A DNA stretch of 64,000 nucleotides from Mycolicibacterium hodleri (GTDB lineage: Bacteria; Actinomycetota; Actinomycetes; Mycobacteriales; Mycobacteriaceae): assembly GCF_006439015.1 (NCBI RefSeq), contig NZ_RCZG01000003.1, positions 125,278 through 189,277 of the forward strand. Reading direction: 5' to 3'. Positions 50,964-60,767 of the stretch are shown one piece after another. The translations under genes were made by a program, and so were the position numbers. Below the pieces are notes generated by a model. It had not been told where the DNA came from and ran no database searches. It saw nothing but the letters and a program-made list of their open reading frames with translations. Each line of letters begins with the position of its first letter. Position 1 is the first letter of the stretch.

Positions 50964-52742
50964 ATGCCCCGCATGCGTGCTGTAGACGCCGCCGTACTCG
51001 TCCTCGAGCGCGAAGGAATCAGCTGCGCGTTCGGCGTGCCGGGTGCAGCGATCAACCCCCTCTACTCCGCGATGCGCACGCGCGGCACCATCACCCACTA
51101 CCTCGGCCGCCACGTCGAGGGGGCGGTGCACATGGCCGAGGGCTATAGCCGCGCCGCTGCGGGAAACATCGGAATGTGCCTAGCCACCAGCGGTCCTGGC
51201 GGCACGGACACGATCACCGGGCTTTACTCGGCATGGGCCGACTCGGTGCCGCTGCTGGTGGTCACGGGGCAAGCCCCGGTCGCCAAGCTGCACAAGGAGG
51301 ACTTCCAGGCCGTCGACATCGCTGCCATCGCCACTCCCGTGACCAAGCTGGCCAAGACGGTGATGGAGCCCGCGCAGGTGCCGGGCGCGTTTCAACGAGC
51401 GTTCCACCTCATGCGCTCCGGTAGGCCCGGCCCGGTGCTCCTGGACCTGCCGATTGACGTGCAGACCGCCGAGATCGAGTTCGACATCGACACCTACGTG
51501 CCTCTGCCCGTGACGAAGCCGGCTGCCACCCGGGAGCAAGCCGAGCGGGCGATCGACATGTTCTGCGCGGCCGAACGGCCGCTTATCATCGCCGGCGGCG
51601 GCATCGTAAACGCTGACGCTGCTGAGCTTCTCGTCGAACTCGCCGAGACCCTCGACGTGCCCGTGGTCCCCACCCTGATGGGCTGGGGCACCATCCCCGA
51701 CGACCACCGGCTAATGGCGGGGATGGCGGGCCTGCAGACCGCCCACCGCTACGGCAACGCGACGGTGCTGGCGTCGGACTTCGTGCTGGGAATCGGCAAC
51801 CGCTGGGCCAACCGGCACACCGGCGGGCTCGAGATCTACCGCGCTGGACGCACATTCGTGCACATCGACATCGATCCCACCCAGATCGGAAGGATCTTCG
51901 CCCCCGACTACGCCATCGTCTCCGACGCGCACGCCGCGCTCGAGCGGCTCGTCGAAGTGGCCCATGAACGCCGCGACGCCGGCCAACTGCCGGACCGTTC
52001 CGCGTGGGTGGCCGACTGCGCCCAACGCAGCGCGACGATGCACCGGCGCACCGACTTCCCCAACGTGCCGATCAAGCCACAACGCGTATACCAGGAGATG
52101 AACAAAGCATTCGGTCGCGATACCCGCTACGTCAGCAACATCGGGCTGTCCCAGATCGCCGGCGCTCAGTTCCTGCACGTCTACCGGCCGCGCGGCTGGA
52201 TCGACGCCGGCCAGGCCGGACCACTTGGCTGGACGGTGCCCGCCGCGCTCGGCGTATGCGTCGCCGACCCCGAGGCCACCGTCGTCGGGCTGTCGGGCGA
52301 CTACGACTTTCAGTTCCTGGTCGAACAGCTGGCCTGCGGGGCGCAGTTCCGGCTGCCCTTCATTCACGTGCTGGTGAACAACTCCTATCTGGGGCTGATC
52401 CGGCAGGCCCAGCGACCCTTCGACATGGACTATGCCGTGCAGTTGGCGTTCGACAACGTCAACTCCCCCGAGCTGGACGGCTACGGCGTCGACCACGTCA
52501 AGGTGGCAGAGGGTCTGGGCTGCAGGGCGATTCGCGTCCGCGAGCCTGACGAGCTCGCAGCGGCGTTCGAGAAGGCTCAGGCGATGATGGCCGAGTTCCG
52601 GGTGCCCGTCATCGTCGAGGTCATTCTCGAGAAGATCACCAACATCGCGATGGGCACCGAACTCAACAATGTCACCGAGTTCGAGGAGCTCGCGGGTTCA
52701 ACAGATGTCGAGATGCAACGAAGATTGACAAGACACACCTAG
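50964..52742 (+). CDS. gcl: Glyoxylate carboligase (tartronate-semialdehyde synthase)
   Basis: Thiamine-diphosphate enzyme of 592 residues condensing two glyoxylates to tartronate semialdehyde and CO2. Three ThDP-family domains are present. [16 protein letters not shown] has Val where other ThDP enzymes have the catalytic Glu, the known hallmark of GCL. The ThDP-binding GDYDFQFL with NNSYLGL completes the cofactor site. The ATG at 50964 starts one base after glxR. Glycerate kinase, needed to finish the pathway, is not in the window. Confidence 0.94.
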   Translation: MPRMRAVDAAVLVLEREGISCAFGVPGAAINPLYSAMRTRGTITHYLGRHVEGAVHMAEGYSRAAAGNIGMCLATSGPGGTDTITGLYSAWADSVPLLVVTGQAPVAKLHKEDFQAVDIAAIATPVTKLAKTVMEPAQVPGAFQRAFHLMRSGRPGPVLLDLPIDVQTAEIEFDIDTYVPLPVTKPAATREQAERAIDMFCAAERPLIIAGGGIVNADAAELLVELAETLDVPVVPTLMGWGTIPDDHRLMAGMAGLQTAHRYGNATVLASDFVLGIGNRWANRHTGGLEIYRAGRTFVHIDIDPTQIGRIFAPDYAIVSDAHAALERLVEVAHERRDAGQLPDRSAWVADCAQRSATMHRRTDFPNVPIKPQRVYQEMNKAFGRDTRYVSNIGLSQIAGAQFLHVYRPRGWIDAGQAGPLGWTVPAALGVCVADPEATVVGLSGDYDFQFLVEQLACGAQFRLPFIHVLVNNSYLGLIRQAQRPFDMDYAVQLAFDNVNSPELDGYGVDHVKVAEGLGCRAIRVREPDELAAAFEKAQAMMAEFRVPVIVEVILEKITNIAMGTELNNVTEFEELAGSTDVEMQRRLTRHT

Positions 52743-53323
52743 GCGCTTTGACAAGACTCGGGCGTGTCGCGGGAGCTTGCTAATCTTCGTTGCAAAGTGC
52801 CTGTTCAGCGTGGCTTCGTCCGCCCGGGCGTGCTGTACTTGCGGCCGCGTTCTGTTCGGCGGATGGCTATCCAGCATCACGATCGACGACCTCTTCGACT
52901 ACTTCCTCGACAGCACATTCACCGTCATCGTCGGCATCACCCTGGTATTTGCTATCGCCCGAGTCAACGGCACGGGTCGACCTTCTTGTCCACGGTGCAC
53001 TCCGCGTCCGAGGCAAGCGACGGGCGATCCTCTAGCTGATGTTCGTCCTCGGCGCAGGCCTGATCGACGGCTGTCAGAATGAGACGAAGCCCGGACAAGT
53101 GGCTGAGCCGCCCGCTGCATACCTGTGACGGGCATGGGGACATCATCTCCACCCGGGCCCAGCGGTGGCATGACACCGCATCGCCGCCATCGGCGAGCCC
53201 GACAGCATCTCGGTCATCTGAAGCCGCCGAAACCTGTTGCTACGCAGCACACATCGATGCGGAATCACTGCAACCATAGATTCGCGACTGGCTGCCACGT
53301 CGCCACGAAGACTAGGGGCGAAG
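52743..53323. other. Gene-poor stretch after the gcl operon
   Basis: No gene is supported in these 581 bases. A 101-codon forward frame from TTG 52777 contains one hydrophobic helix-like stretch (FTVIVGITLVFAIARVNG) but has a poor start and no recognisable domain; it could be a membrane-protein remnant. Minus-strand frames are short and unconvincing. Confidence 0.4.
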
Positions 53324-53764
53324 CTAAGCCTGGTCTGGCGTTGAAGTTGCGTAATCCCAGGACACTGTTCGAACGGGTGTCATCCGGATGTAGGTCGCGC
53401 CCGGTCTGGGTGCGGTGGGCCATTCGGTCTCTGGCACGCCCCGTGCCCGGGCACCTTCTATCGCGAGCTGAAGTGTTTCGCGTGGTTCGCGAACGATGCG
53501 GGCGTGACCTTGGAACAACACTCCCCGGATATCTGCCATGCTTGAGCCATCTTCGAGCAAGATACTGACGTTCGGGTTGCGTTCGGCGTTGGCAACTTTG
53601 CGTGTCCCGTCTCGTACACCCATGATGATGTCGCGGCCAAGGCGAAAGTATCCCAGGGGTACCGTGTGCGGGAATCCATCCTGATCGATGGTGCTCAGTA
53701 TCGCCCAGCTTGGGTGGTCATCGAGATACGCCTCGATTTTTTCGTCACTAAGTTTTCGTGGCAT
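53324..53764 (-). CDS. PPOX-class flavin/F420-binding protein
   Basis: A 146-residue split-barrel protein of the pyridoxamine 5'-phosphate oxidase-like superfamily. AILSTIDQDGFPHTVPLGYF near residue 20 and VANAERNPNVSILLED are characteristic of the mycobacterial FDOR-B/PPOX group. Members reduce substrates using FMN or F420, or bind heme. The ATG 53764 gives a compact domain; the frame extends to 53941 in A/T-richer sequence. No neighbour suggests a substrate. Confidence 0.78.
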   Translation of the reverse strand: MPRKLSDEKIEAYLDDHPSWAILSTIDQDGFPHTVPLGYFRLGRDIIMGVRDGTRKVANAERNPNVSILLEDGSSMADIRGVLFQGHARIVREPRETLQLAIEGARARGVPETEWPTAPRPGATYIRMTPVRTVSWDYATSTPDQA

Positions 53765-54035
53765 GACGCAGGGTAACAAGGGCGAAATCGGGTCTGGGCG
53801 TGGCGGTTCGGCAACATCCAGCTTGTCGGGCCAACACGCGCTCGGTGATCTGCGCGAGTCTTGAATTATCACCTTGATGTCCAATTGGACATCGTGTGTA
53901 CATTTCACTTCAAAGAATTGACATGGAGTTCGAGAAGCCACCGGCCTTTAGAGCGAGTTTTCCTCTAGTGCTGTCTCTCCTTGTACCGCGGTGGCCTGAC
54001 TACTCGGGGAACACCACGCGGGTGGACACTATGAC

Positions 54036-54587
54036 GTGGCCCTTTCTGCAACAGTGTTCAAAGTCGAACTTGGCGTCTCCGATGTCGATCACGGTTACTA
54101 CGCCGATCACACGCTGACCGTAGCCCGTCATCCCAGTGAGACCGATGAACGGATGGTAGTGCGGTTGTTGGCGTTTGGGCTGCGCGCACACCGGCTCAGC
54201 GACGTCGACGGTGAGTTGGCTTTCGGGGCGGGCCTGTCCACCCCCGGCGCACCGGACTTGCGGCTCGCGGACTACACGGGCCGGATCCTGGAGTGGATCA
54301 ACGTTGGCCAGCCCGATGAACGCGCCTTGGGCAAGGCGGCCAGCCAGGCCGAGCACGTGCTGCTGTTCCCGTTCGCCGCCGGTGTGGCCACCTGGTGGCG
54401 CACCGTGGGACCCAAAGTGGCGGGGCTGCCGAACCTGTCGGTGGTGCAGATACCGCACGCACCGGTGCAGCAACTGGCCCAGACTGTCGATCGACGGGTC
54501 TCGGCGCAGGTGATGGTGATGGAAGGTGAGGTGACGATGACCGTGGGCGGTGTCGACGTCACCTTCACGCCCGAGCCATTGCAGTGA
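54036..54587 (+). CDS. yaeQ: YaeQ-family protein
   Basis: A 183-residue member of the YaeQ family, which has a PD-(D/E)XK nuclease-like fold. Strongly conserved text: GYYADHTLTVARHPSETDERM at 23-43, LAFGAGLSTPGAPDL and WINVGQPDERALGKA. The function is not established; early reports of an RfaH-suppressing role are contested. The start is GTG 54036. It is probably monocistronic, followed by gene fragments. Confidence 0.88.
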   Translation: MALSATVFKVELGVSDVDHGYYADHTLTVARHPSETDERMVVRLLAFGLRAHRLSDVDGELAFGAGLSTPGAPDLRLADYTGRILEWINVGQPDERALGKAASQAEHVLLFPFAAGVATWWRTVGPKVAGLPNLSVVQIPHAPVQQLAQTVDRRVSAQVMVMEGEVTMTVGGVDVTFTPEPLQ

Positions 54588-54639
54588 ACGTCTAAGCCCG
54601 AGGTGCTAGTCGATCGCGTTGGCGCCCGATCAGCGCCGG

Positions 54640-54792
54640 ATGGGCATCCACGACAGCCGCGAACTTGCGCTGCAGGACTGGCTCGGCACCGCCGGCTTCA
54701 GCCGGCCCGAAGACTACTGGCCACGGCAGTGGGTGAACGCCCATGTGGATTTCGCCGCCGTTGATAGCCGCGCCTGGTGCACGCCCGGGTGA
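54640..54792 (+). pseudogene. Short gene fragment of unknown parent
   Basis: A 50-codon frame from ATG 54640 to TGA 54792 reads like a protein segment (SRELALQDWLGTAGFSRPEDYWP and WVNAHVDFAAVD), with high coding-like third-base GC, but stops abruptly where an F420-type LLM fragment begins in another frame. I do not recognise the parent family. The junction suggests a deletion joining two gene ends. Confidence 0.3.
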
Positions 54793-54796
54793 TCGC

Positions 54797-55174
54797 CAGT
54801 TCGCCTCGACGAGCCGCATCGTTCCGGGACTCCGCGACGCAGCAGCGCGGGCAGGGTGTCCAGCCCCCCGCGTCGTCGCGGGTCTTCCTGTCGCAGTGCA
54901 TGATGACACCGACGAAGCACACGCTGCGGTTGCTCCCTCGTCGTCCATGTTGACGAATTGCAAGCGGATCATCGAAGCCGGAGGCGGTGCCAGCCCGTCG
55001 GGCCTGGCGATCGTTGGTAACGAGCAATCCGTGCAGCGTCAACTGCAGCGGCTCATCGACGCCGGCGCCACCGACATCTGGGCCCAACCCGTCGCCGTCG
55101 GGCCCGACCGCGCTCAACGTGCTGCATCTCGTCAACGCACCATCGCTTTTCTCAACACACTGGCTACCAAGTAA
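54797..55174 (+). pseudogene. Truncated F420-dependent LLM-class oxidoreductase, C-terminal part
   Basis: The frame from about 54797 to TAA 55174 reads like the last third of a luciferase-like F420-dependent oxidoreductase: RIVPGLRDAAARAGCPAPRV, VVAGLPVAVHDD, CKRIIEAGG and IVGNEQSVQRQLQRLIDAG. The N-terminal two thirds with the F420 site are absent, and no start context is present. It is therefore a 5'-deleted gene. Similarity is judged by eye. Confidence 0.55.
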
Positions 55175-55533
55175 CTGCACCTCAAGTCTTACCGTGATGA
55201 ACCGGAGGTAAGAGGCGGTGTCTTTACCCAACAACCTCGCTGGGCTCAAGCGCCGCGCGCAAGCTCGCGGTCTCGAAGGCGAGACCAGACCCCGTTCTCA
55301 ACGACTAAGCACGTGCCCAAAAGTGTTGGCAGTACGGCCGAGTGAGCAGCACCAGCGCTACCGCAGCAACTCAGCGGATGGTCTGGCTTCGCGATGCCTC
55401 AGTCCAGATGCACCACCGCGTCGGCACCGAAGACTGCTTGCTTCACGAGGCCCGCCGGTTCCGAGATTGCCACCAATGGAACACTATTCACGCAACCGGG
55501 TCGACGATTCGTCGATTACGCCTGAGCCATTTG
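55175..55533. other. Gene-poor stretch
   Basis: No gene or RNA element is supported in these 359 bases. Short forward frames here have no recognisable domain and no good start. The sequence is lower in GC than the flanking genes. The region separates the LLM remnant from the convergent EAL-domain gene. Confidence 0.4.
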
Positions 55534-57333
55534 CTATTCCGTCTCTGCAATGCTGGCTAAGCGGCCGAGGGTGGCGATCATCTCGGCAAGTGATTGCGGT
55601 CGACCGTAGTGGAAGCCTTGGGCGAACGAGTAGCCCAACGACTTGACCGTTTCGGCTTGAGCTTCGTCCTCCACCCCCTCGGCGACTACCGGAAGCTCCA
55701 GTGCGATAGCGAGTATCGCAATGGCCCGCAGTAGCGGCGGTGTGGGCGCATCGGGAGTAATCGTCGAAACGAATGACCGGTCAAGTTTGAGAAGGTCCGT
55801 CGGGAGGGTCTGAATTCTGCTCAGCGACGAGTAGCCGGTGCCGAAATCGTCGATGGCGATCCGGATTCCCCGACGACGAAGCTCACGCAAAGCATCCGTA
55901 GCAAGGGGCGTGTCCACGTCGAGGACGCTCTCCGTCACTTCGAGCACTAGTTGGCTCGCCTGCCACCCAGTCTCGCGTAGCACGGTTGCGACGCTATCGA
56001 CATAGCCGGGCGTGGCCAATTCGATGCTCGAGACGTTGACGTTCATCGTCAGGGGACCGTCTGTATTCGCCCGTTGCAGCGCGTGTGCATCAGAACAGGC
56101 ACGGCGCAGCACGTATTGGTCCAGTTCACTGATGAGGCCGGATTCCTCTGCGGCTCTTATCACTTCGACGGTGGTCGTGTCCGGTCGGCTGGGCGGTGCC
56201 CACCGCAGCAGGGCTTCAACTGCCGCTATGGTGCCGCTATGGGTGAGGTCCATGATCGGTTGATACACCACCTCGATCTCGCCGTTGGTGATGGCGCCCG
56301 TCAACTCGACCTTCAACGGCACCCGACCCGCGGGTTCGAGTACGGTGCGGTTAGCACCACTCAGCTTGGCGCGATAGAGTGCGGCGTCTGCACGACTGAC
56401 CAGGAACGACGCAGAATCACCCGGCTGCCACGCCGTGACTCCCGCCGAGCATCCCTGTGAGATAGTCGCCCGCAGACGATCGACTAGTGCCAGCGCACCG
56501 TGTTCATCCCCGTCCGGCAACAGCAAAGCAAACCTGTCACCGCCCGGCCGCGCCAAGACGTCCTCGGGTCCGATGACGGGTAACCACGAACGGACGACCA
56601 GTTGCAGCACCTCGTCGCCGGACCGGTAACCGTACTTGTCGTTGATCGCGTGGAACCGGTCGAGGTTCAGCACGACGAGCGCCGGGCGCGACCCGTGACG
56701 CTCCGCCGCCGCAACGTGGGCACTGAGGGCGCGGTCGAAGCCTCTGCGGTTCGGCAAACCCGTCAGCGCGTCGACATGGGCGTCGGACGCGAGTCGGCTC
56801 AGGAGTCCCACGGCGACTCCGACGCCAACGGTCGCCCCAGATGCGACCAGCCCCGCCCACCACGGCGTGTCCGGGAGGTAGGCGAACACTGCCAGGCAGC
56901 AGGTAACGGCGAACAGCATGTGGGCTGTAGCCGGCAACCAGTTGAAGAAGACACAGACATCGATGGCGACGGAGATGTACAGGCTAGCGAGCGCGACAGC
57001 GGCGACCGGACTCGTCGACTCGTAGATCGTGGCGGTAAGGATGATCGTGCCGCCGGCCACCAGGGCGTGATGATGTGCTGGGCGGAGTCGATGCCCCCAC
57101 ACCACCAAGCCGATCCCGATGAGCACCGCTGCGGCAGCCAAGGCGAACACCACATCGAGGTCGCCGGGTGGGCCGTCGGGCATCTGCGTAGCGAGAACGA
57201 CACCCAGGCTTCCGCTGACGAAGAAGAGTCCACCGGTCGTGGAAGCCATCACCCTGGAGGTGGCAAGGACTGACCGCGCTCGCATGAGCCCAAGGCGGGC
57301 TCGATGCGCTCGCGAACGACTCACGCGGCTCAT
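55534..57333 (-). CDS. Membrane protein with degenerate GGDEF and intact EAL domains
   Basis: A 599-residue cyclic-di-GMP enzyme. An N-terminal region of about five hydrophobic helices (residues 30-180) is followed by a GGDEF domain whose active motif reads GGDRF instead of GGDEF, so cyclase activity is doubtful. The EAL domain has EALLRW, MNVNVSSIEL, LEVTES, DDFGTGYSSL, LKLDRSFV, VVAEGVED and AQGFHYGRP, all consistent with phosphodiesterase activity. It probably degrades c-di-GMP in response to a membrane signal, perhaps with the GGDEF domain binding GTP as a regulator. The start is not fixed by a clear ribosome-binding site. Confidence 0.85.
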   Translation of the reverse strand: MSRVSRSRAHRARLGLMRARSVLATSRVMASTTGGLFFVSGSLGVVLATQMPDGPPGDLDVVFALAAAAVLIGIGLVVWGHRLRPAHHHALVAGGTIILTATIYESTSPVAAVALASLYISVAIDVCVFFNWLPATAHMLFAVTCCLAVFAYLPDTPWWAGLVASGATVGVGVAVGLLSRLASDAHVDALTGLPNRRGFDRALSAHVAAAERHGSRPALVVLNLDRFHAINDKYGYRSGDEVLQLVVRSWLPVIGPEDVLARPGGDRFALLLPDGDEHGALALVDRLRATISQGCSAGVTAWQPGDSASFLVSRADAALYRAKLSGANRTVLEPAGRVPLKVELTGAITNGEIEVVYQPIMDLTHSGTIAAVEALLRWAPPSRPDTTTVEVIRAAEESGLISELDQYVLRRACSDAHALQRANTDGPLTMNVNVSSIELATPGYVDSVATVLRETGWQASQLVLEVTESVLDVDTPLATDALRELRRRGIRIAIDDFGTGYSSLSRIQTLPTDLLKLDRSFVSTITPDAPTPPLLRAIAILAIALELPVVAEGVEDEAQAETVKSLGYSFAQGFHYGRPQSLAEMIATLGRLASIAETE

Positions 57334-57623
57334 TAAACAGCTAACACCCGAACAGAACGACGATTACGTGAGCTTGGCGACCTCGCGGTCGATCCGGCTA
57401 CTTGCCGACGGATTCACGACCTCGGCAGGTCAAGTCGACTCAGGTGTCGTGAAAACGATGGATTGTTGCCATGCGACGGTCGGCCTGTGCACGACCACCC
57501 GCGTCGACGGCGGCGAACGGCCGTCTAGCCCACGTATTTTGACTGGCACCAAATGTTCGGCAGGCGATATCGGTGAAAGCAGTTGTCGATCAGCCGCTCG
57601 AGATGCTCACAAGCTGAGCTGGT

Positions 57624-59243
57624 TCAGCGGGTCCGCTTGACGCGGGCCTCGTCCCAGACGGGTTCGGTGGTCTCGCGGACGGCGCCGTCAGCGCCGAAGA
57701 CGAGGAAGCGATCGAAGGTGCGGGCGAACCAGCGGTCGTGGGTAACCGCCAGCACGGTGCCTTCGTAGAACTCCAGGCCTTCCTGCAGTGCCTCGGCGGA
57801 TTCCAGGTCAAGATTGTCGGTCGGCTCGTCGAGCAGCAACGCCGTCGCGCCGTCCAGCTCGAGTAGCAGGATCTGGAAGCGGGCCTGCTGGCCGCCCGAA
57901 AGCTTGCCGAACGGCTGGTCGCCCTGGCGGTGCAACTCGTAGCGGCGCAGCGCACTCATTGCCGCGCCGCGGTCCTTGGCGTGCGCCACCCACAGGATGT
58001 CGACCAAGGTTCGTTTCTCCAGCTCGGGGTGGGCGTGCGTCTGGGCGAAGAACCCGGGGACAACCCGCGCGCCAAGCTTCCATGAGCCGGTATGGGCGAC
58101 GTCCTGTCCGGCCAACAGCCGCAGGAAATGCGTTTTCCCCGAGCCGTTGGAGCCGAGTACCGCCACCCGCTCGCCGTAGAAGACCTCGAGGCTGAACGGG
58201 TGCATCAGCGCGGTCAGTCCCAGGTCCTGGCAGGTGACGGACCGCAGGCCGGTACGGCCGCCGCGCAGCCGCATCGTGATGTTCTGCTTGCGGGGCGGCT
58301 CCGGCGGCGGCCCGGCCTCCTCGAACATCCGCAGCCGCGTCTGGGCCGCCGCGTACCGGGACGCCATCGCGTCGCTGCGCCCCGCGTACCCACGCATGTC
58401 CAGGACGAGCCTCTTCAGCTGCGCGTGCTTCTCATCCCAGCGGCGGCGGAGCTCATCGAACCGCTCGAATCGCCGCTCGCGCGCCTCGTGAAAAGACGCG
58501 AACCCGCCGCCGTGCACCCACACGTCCGAGCCGCCGGGCGTGGGCTCGACACTGGCGATCATGTCGGCAGCCACCGACAGCAGTTCCCGGTCGTGTGAAA
58601 CGAACAGCACGGTCTTGGCCGCATTCTTCAGCTGCTGCTCCAGCCAGCGTTTACCCGGCACGTCCAGGTAGTTGTCCGGCTCGTCGAGCAGCAGCACCTC
58701 GTCGGGGCCACGCAGCAGCGCCTCAAGAATCAAGCGCTTCTGCTCGCCGCCGGACAGGGTCCGCGCATCCCGCCACTGACACGTGCCGTACGGCACGCCG
58801 AGGGCGGCCATCGTGCACTTGTCCCAGAGGATCTCCGCCTCGTACCCGCCCGCGTCGCCCCAGTCGCCCAGCGCCTGCGCGTAGGTCATTTGCGCGGCCT
58901 CGTCGTCGCGTTCTACGAGCTCCAGTTCGGCCGCATCGACTGCCCCCGCCGCGGCGGTGATGGCCGGCTGGGCGACCGCGACGAGTAGGTCGCGGACCGT
59001 CCGGTCGTCACGGACCGAGCCGATGAACTGGGGCATGACGCCGAGGCCGCCGCTGGTGGTGATGGTGCCTTCGTCGGGCTGTAACTCCCCGGCGATCAGC
59101 CGCATCAGCGTGGACTTTCCGGCGCCGTTGGGCCCGACCAGGGCTACGGCCGAGCCTTGCTCGACCCGAAAGCTGGCGTCGGCCAGAAGCAGCCGCCCAT
59201 CCGGTAGGTAGTAGTCGACGTGCGCGACCTCTAGGTGACCCAT
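57624..59243 (-). CDS. ABC-F family ATPase
   Basis: A 539-residue soluble protein with two ABC domains and no membrane segment. Domain 1 has GPNGAGKSTL, LSGGEQKR and LLLDEPDNYLD; domain 2 has GSNGSGKTHF, LSGGQQAR and LLLDEPTDNLD. A charged linker of about 70 residues joins them, as in ABC-F translation factors. These proteins bind the ribosome E site and may confer resistance to ribosome-targeting antibiotics; the exact class is not clear. The second Walker A is GSNGSGKT, which is normal. ATG 59243 is preferred (MGHLEV); an ATG at 59255 is in frame. Confidence 0.88.
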   Translation of the reverse strand: MGHLEVAHVDYYLPDGRLLLADASFRVEQGSAVALVGPNGAGKSTLMRLIAGELQPDEGTITTSGGLGVMPQFIGSVRDDRTVRDLLVAVAQPAITAAAGAVDAAELELVERDDEAAQMTYAQALGDWGDAGGYEAEILWDKCTMAALGVPYGTCQWRDARTLSGGEQKRLILEALLRGPDEVLLLDEPDNYLDVPGKRWLEQQLKNAAKTVLFVSHDRELLSVAADMIASVEPTPGGSDVWVHGGGFASFHEARERRFERFDELRRRWDEKHAQLKRLVLDMRGYAGRSDAMASRYAAAQTRLRMFEEAGPPPEPPRKQNITMRLRGGRTGLRSVTCQDLGLTALMHPFSLEVFYGERVAVLGSNGSGKTHFLRLLAGQDVAHTGSWKLGARVVPGFFAQTHAHPELEKRTLVDILWVAHAKDRGAAMSALRRYELHRQGDQPFGKLSGGQQARFQILLLELDGATALLLDEPTDNLDLESAEALQEGLEFYEGTVLAVTHDRWFARTFDRFLVFGADGAVRETTEPVWDEARVKRTR

Positions 59244-59255
59244 GACCGCCATCAT

Positions 59256-59681
59256 CGTCTATGCGCCAGACCGCACGATCGATGCATCGCTCAGGCCTGG
59301 CATCGGATACGGCCGCCGCCTCGGCCAACGCCACCGGTGAATTATCAAACGCCACGGCAAGACTCGGTGGCACCACGATCACCCGCCGGTTCGTCTCACG
59401 GACCACTTCATTCCTAGGCAGATTTCGGCACGAGGTTGATCGCCGATTTACGTCGCGGACTTCGATCTCATCTCCCCGGCGACGGGCCAGCGCTGCCGAT
59501 GTGTCGTGCCCGCAGGAAGCATCGAGTAGCCTGCGCCTTGGGCGAATAACTATGTCGTGGTTGCTAAGTCACGCTGGCGTGAGTCGCCGAACCTACGAGG
59601 GCAGTGCTGATTTCATAGCAGTACACGCGGGCGTCGTCATCTCGCCCATCCGGCCTGAGGTTGCCACCGACACGACGACGA
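59256..59681. other. Gene-poor stretch
   Basis: No gene is supported in these 426 bases between the ABC-F gene and the end of the GlxA-type pseudogene. Open frames on both strands lack recognisable domains. It may be the promoter region of the ABC-F gene plus decayed sequence. Confidence 0.4.
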
Positions 59682-60663
59682 TCAACCCGATGCAGTACGG
59701 AACCGGTCCCGGTAGGCCTTGGGCGATACACCGAGGCTGCTGACGAACACCCGGCGGAATGTCTCGGCACTTCCGAACCCGGCCAACGTCGAACTCTCTC
59801 CCACACTGTGCCCCGCGTCGAGCGCAGCACGGCCGATGTCCACCGCACCATCTCCACATACCGGGCCGGCGTCGTCCCCAGCTCGGCCTGACATACCCGC
59901 GTGAGCTGGCGCGTGCTCAACGCTGCCTGGGCTGCCAACGTCCGGACGCTGTGGTTGGCGCCGGGATCGGCCGTGATCGCATCGGTGACGATGCGCGATG
60001 CCGACTCCGGCGCCCGACTCGCCTCTACGAGGACCGAGAACTGCGACTGACCACCCGCGCGCTTCAGGTAGACGACCAGCGACCTCGCGACGTCACGCAC
60101 CAGGGCGCTTCCGTAGTCCATCTCCACGAGCGCCAACGCCAAGTCGATGCCAGCCGACACCCCGGCCGAGGTGAACACGTTGCCGTCCTGCACGAAGATC
60201 GCATCCGGCTCGACTCAAATGTCGGGAAACGCCTTGGCCAGCAGTCGGGTATGGCGCCAGTGCGTCGTCGCTCGGCGACCGTTCAGCACGCCGGCCTGAG
60301 CCAAGACGAACGCTCCCGTGCAGATCGATGCCAACCGCCGAGTACGCGGCAACACCGACCCAACGGCATCGACGAGTCGCGGGTCGATCGGCTGGCCCAC
60401 CAGGACGTCCCCACCAGCCACCAAGACCGTATCCGCCGACTGAATGGACGAGATCGATCCGGTGACCGCGAACGTCATGCCGACCGTCGTCGTCACGGCC
60501 TCGCCATCCACCGAGACGAAGCTCAGCCGATATCGAGCGCCGAACCTGTTGGCCTCGGCGAACACCTCGGCCGGGCCTGCCGCATCCAACAACTTCACCC
60601 CGTCGAAAAAAACACCACGACGACGACGCTGCGCTGCCCCTCTGTCGCCGTCACGTTGTCCAT
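59682..60663 (-). pseudogene. GlxA-family (PfpI/AraC) regulator, disrupted
   Basis: The remains of an AraC-type regulator with an N-terminal DJ-1/PfpI domain. Start MDNVTATEGQRS reads from ATG 60663 until a run of seven T (60606-60612) shifts the frame; the PfpI part (FFDGVKLLDAAGPAEVF) follows in the next frame. At 60215-60217 a TGA replaces what is normally an Arg codon (FPDI-stop-VEPDAIF). Near 59842-59847 one base is missing, so the helix-turn-helix ending ETFRRVFVSSLGVSPKAYR is in a third frame. Three independent lesions mean it is not functional. It diverges from the HD-domain gene, which it probably once controlled. Confidence 0.8.
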
Positions 60664-60767
60664 TGTGTCGCTTTTTGAGGGATGGGTGGCGCTTCGGCCA
60701 CGTCACCGGAGGCCTCTGCCGAACACACACTGGTCGAGCCACTCACAAACACCAAGGAGCCACCCCC

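Noticed and set aside
52777..53082. 101-codon frame after gcl with one hydrophobic helix
   Set aside because: TTG start without a ribosome-binding site, no domain, and an Arg/Pro-rich end typical of shadow translation; listed only as part of a gene-poor stretch.
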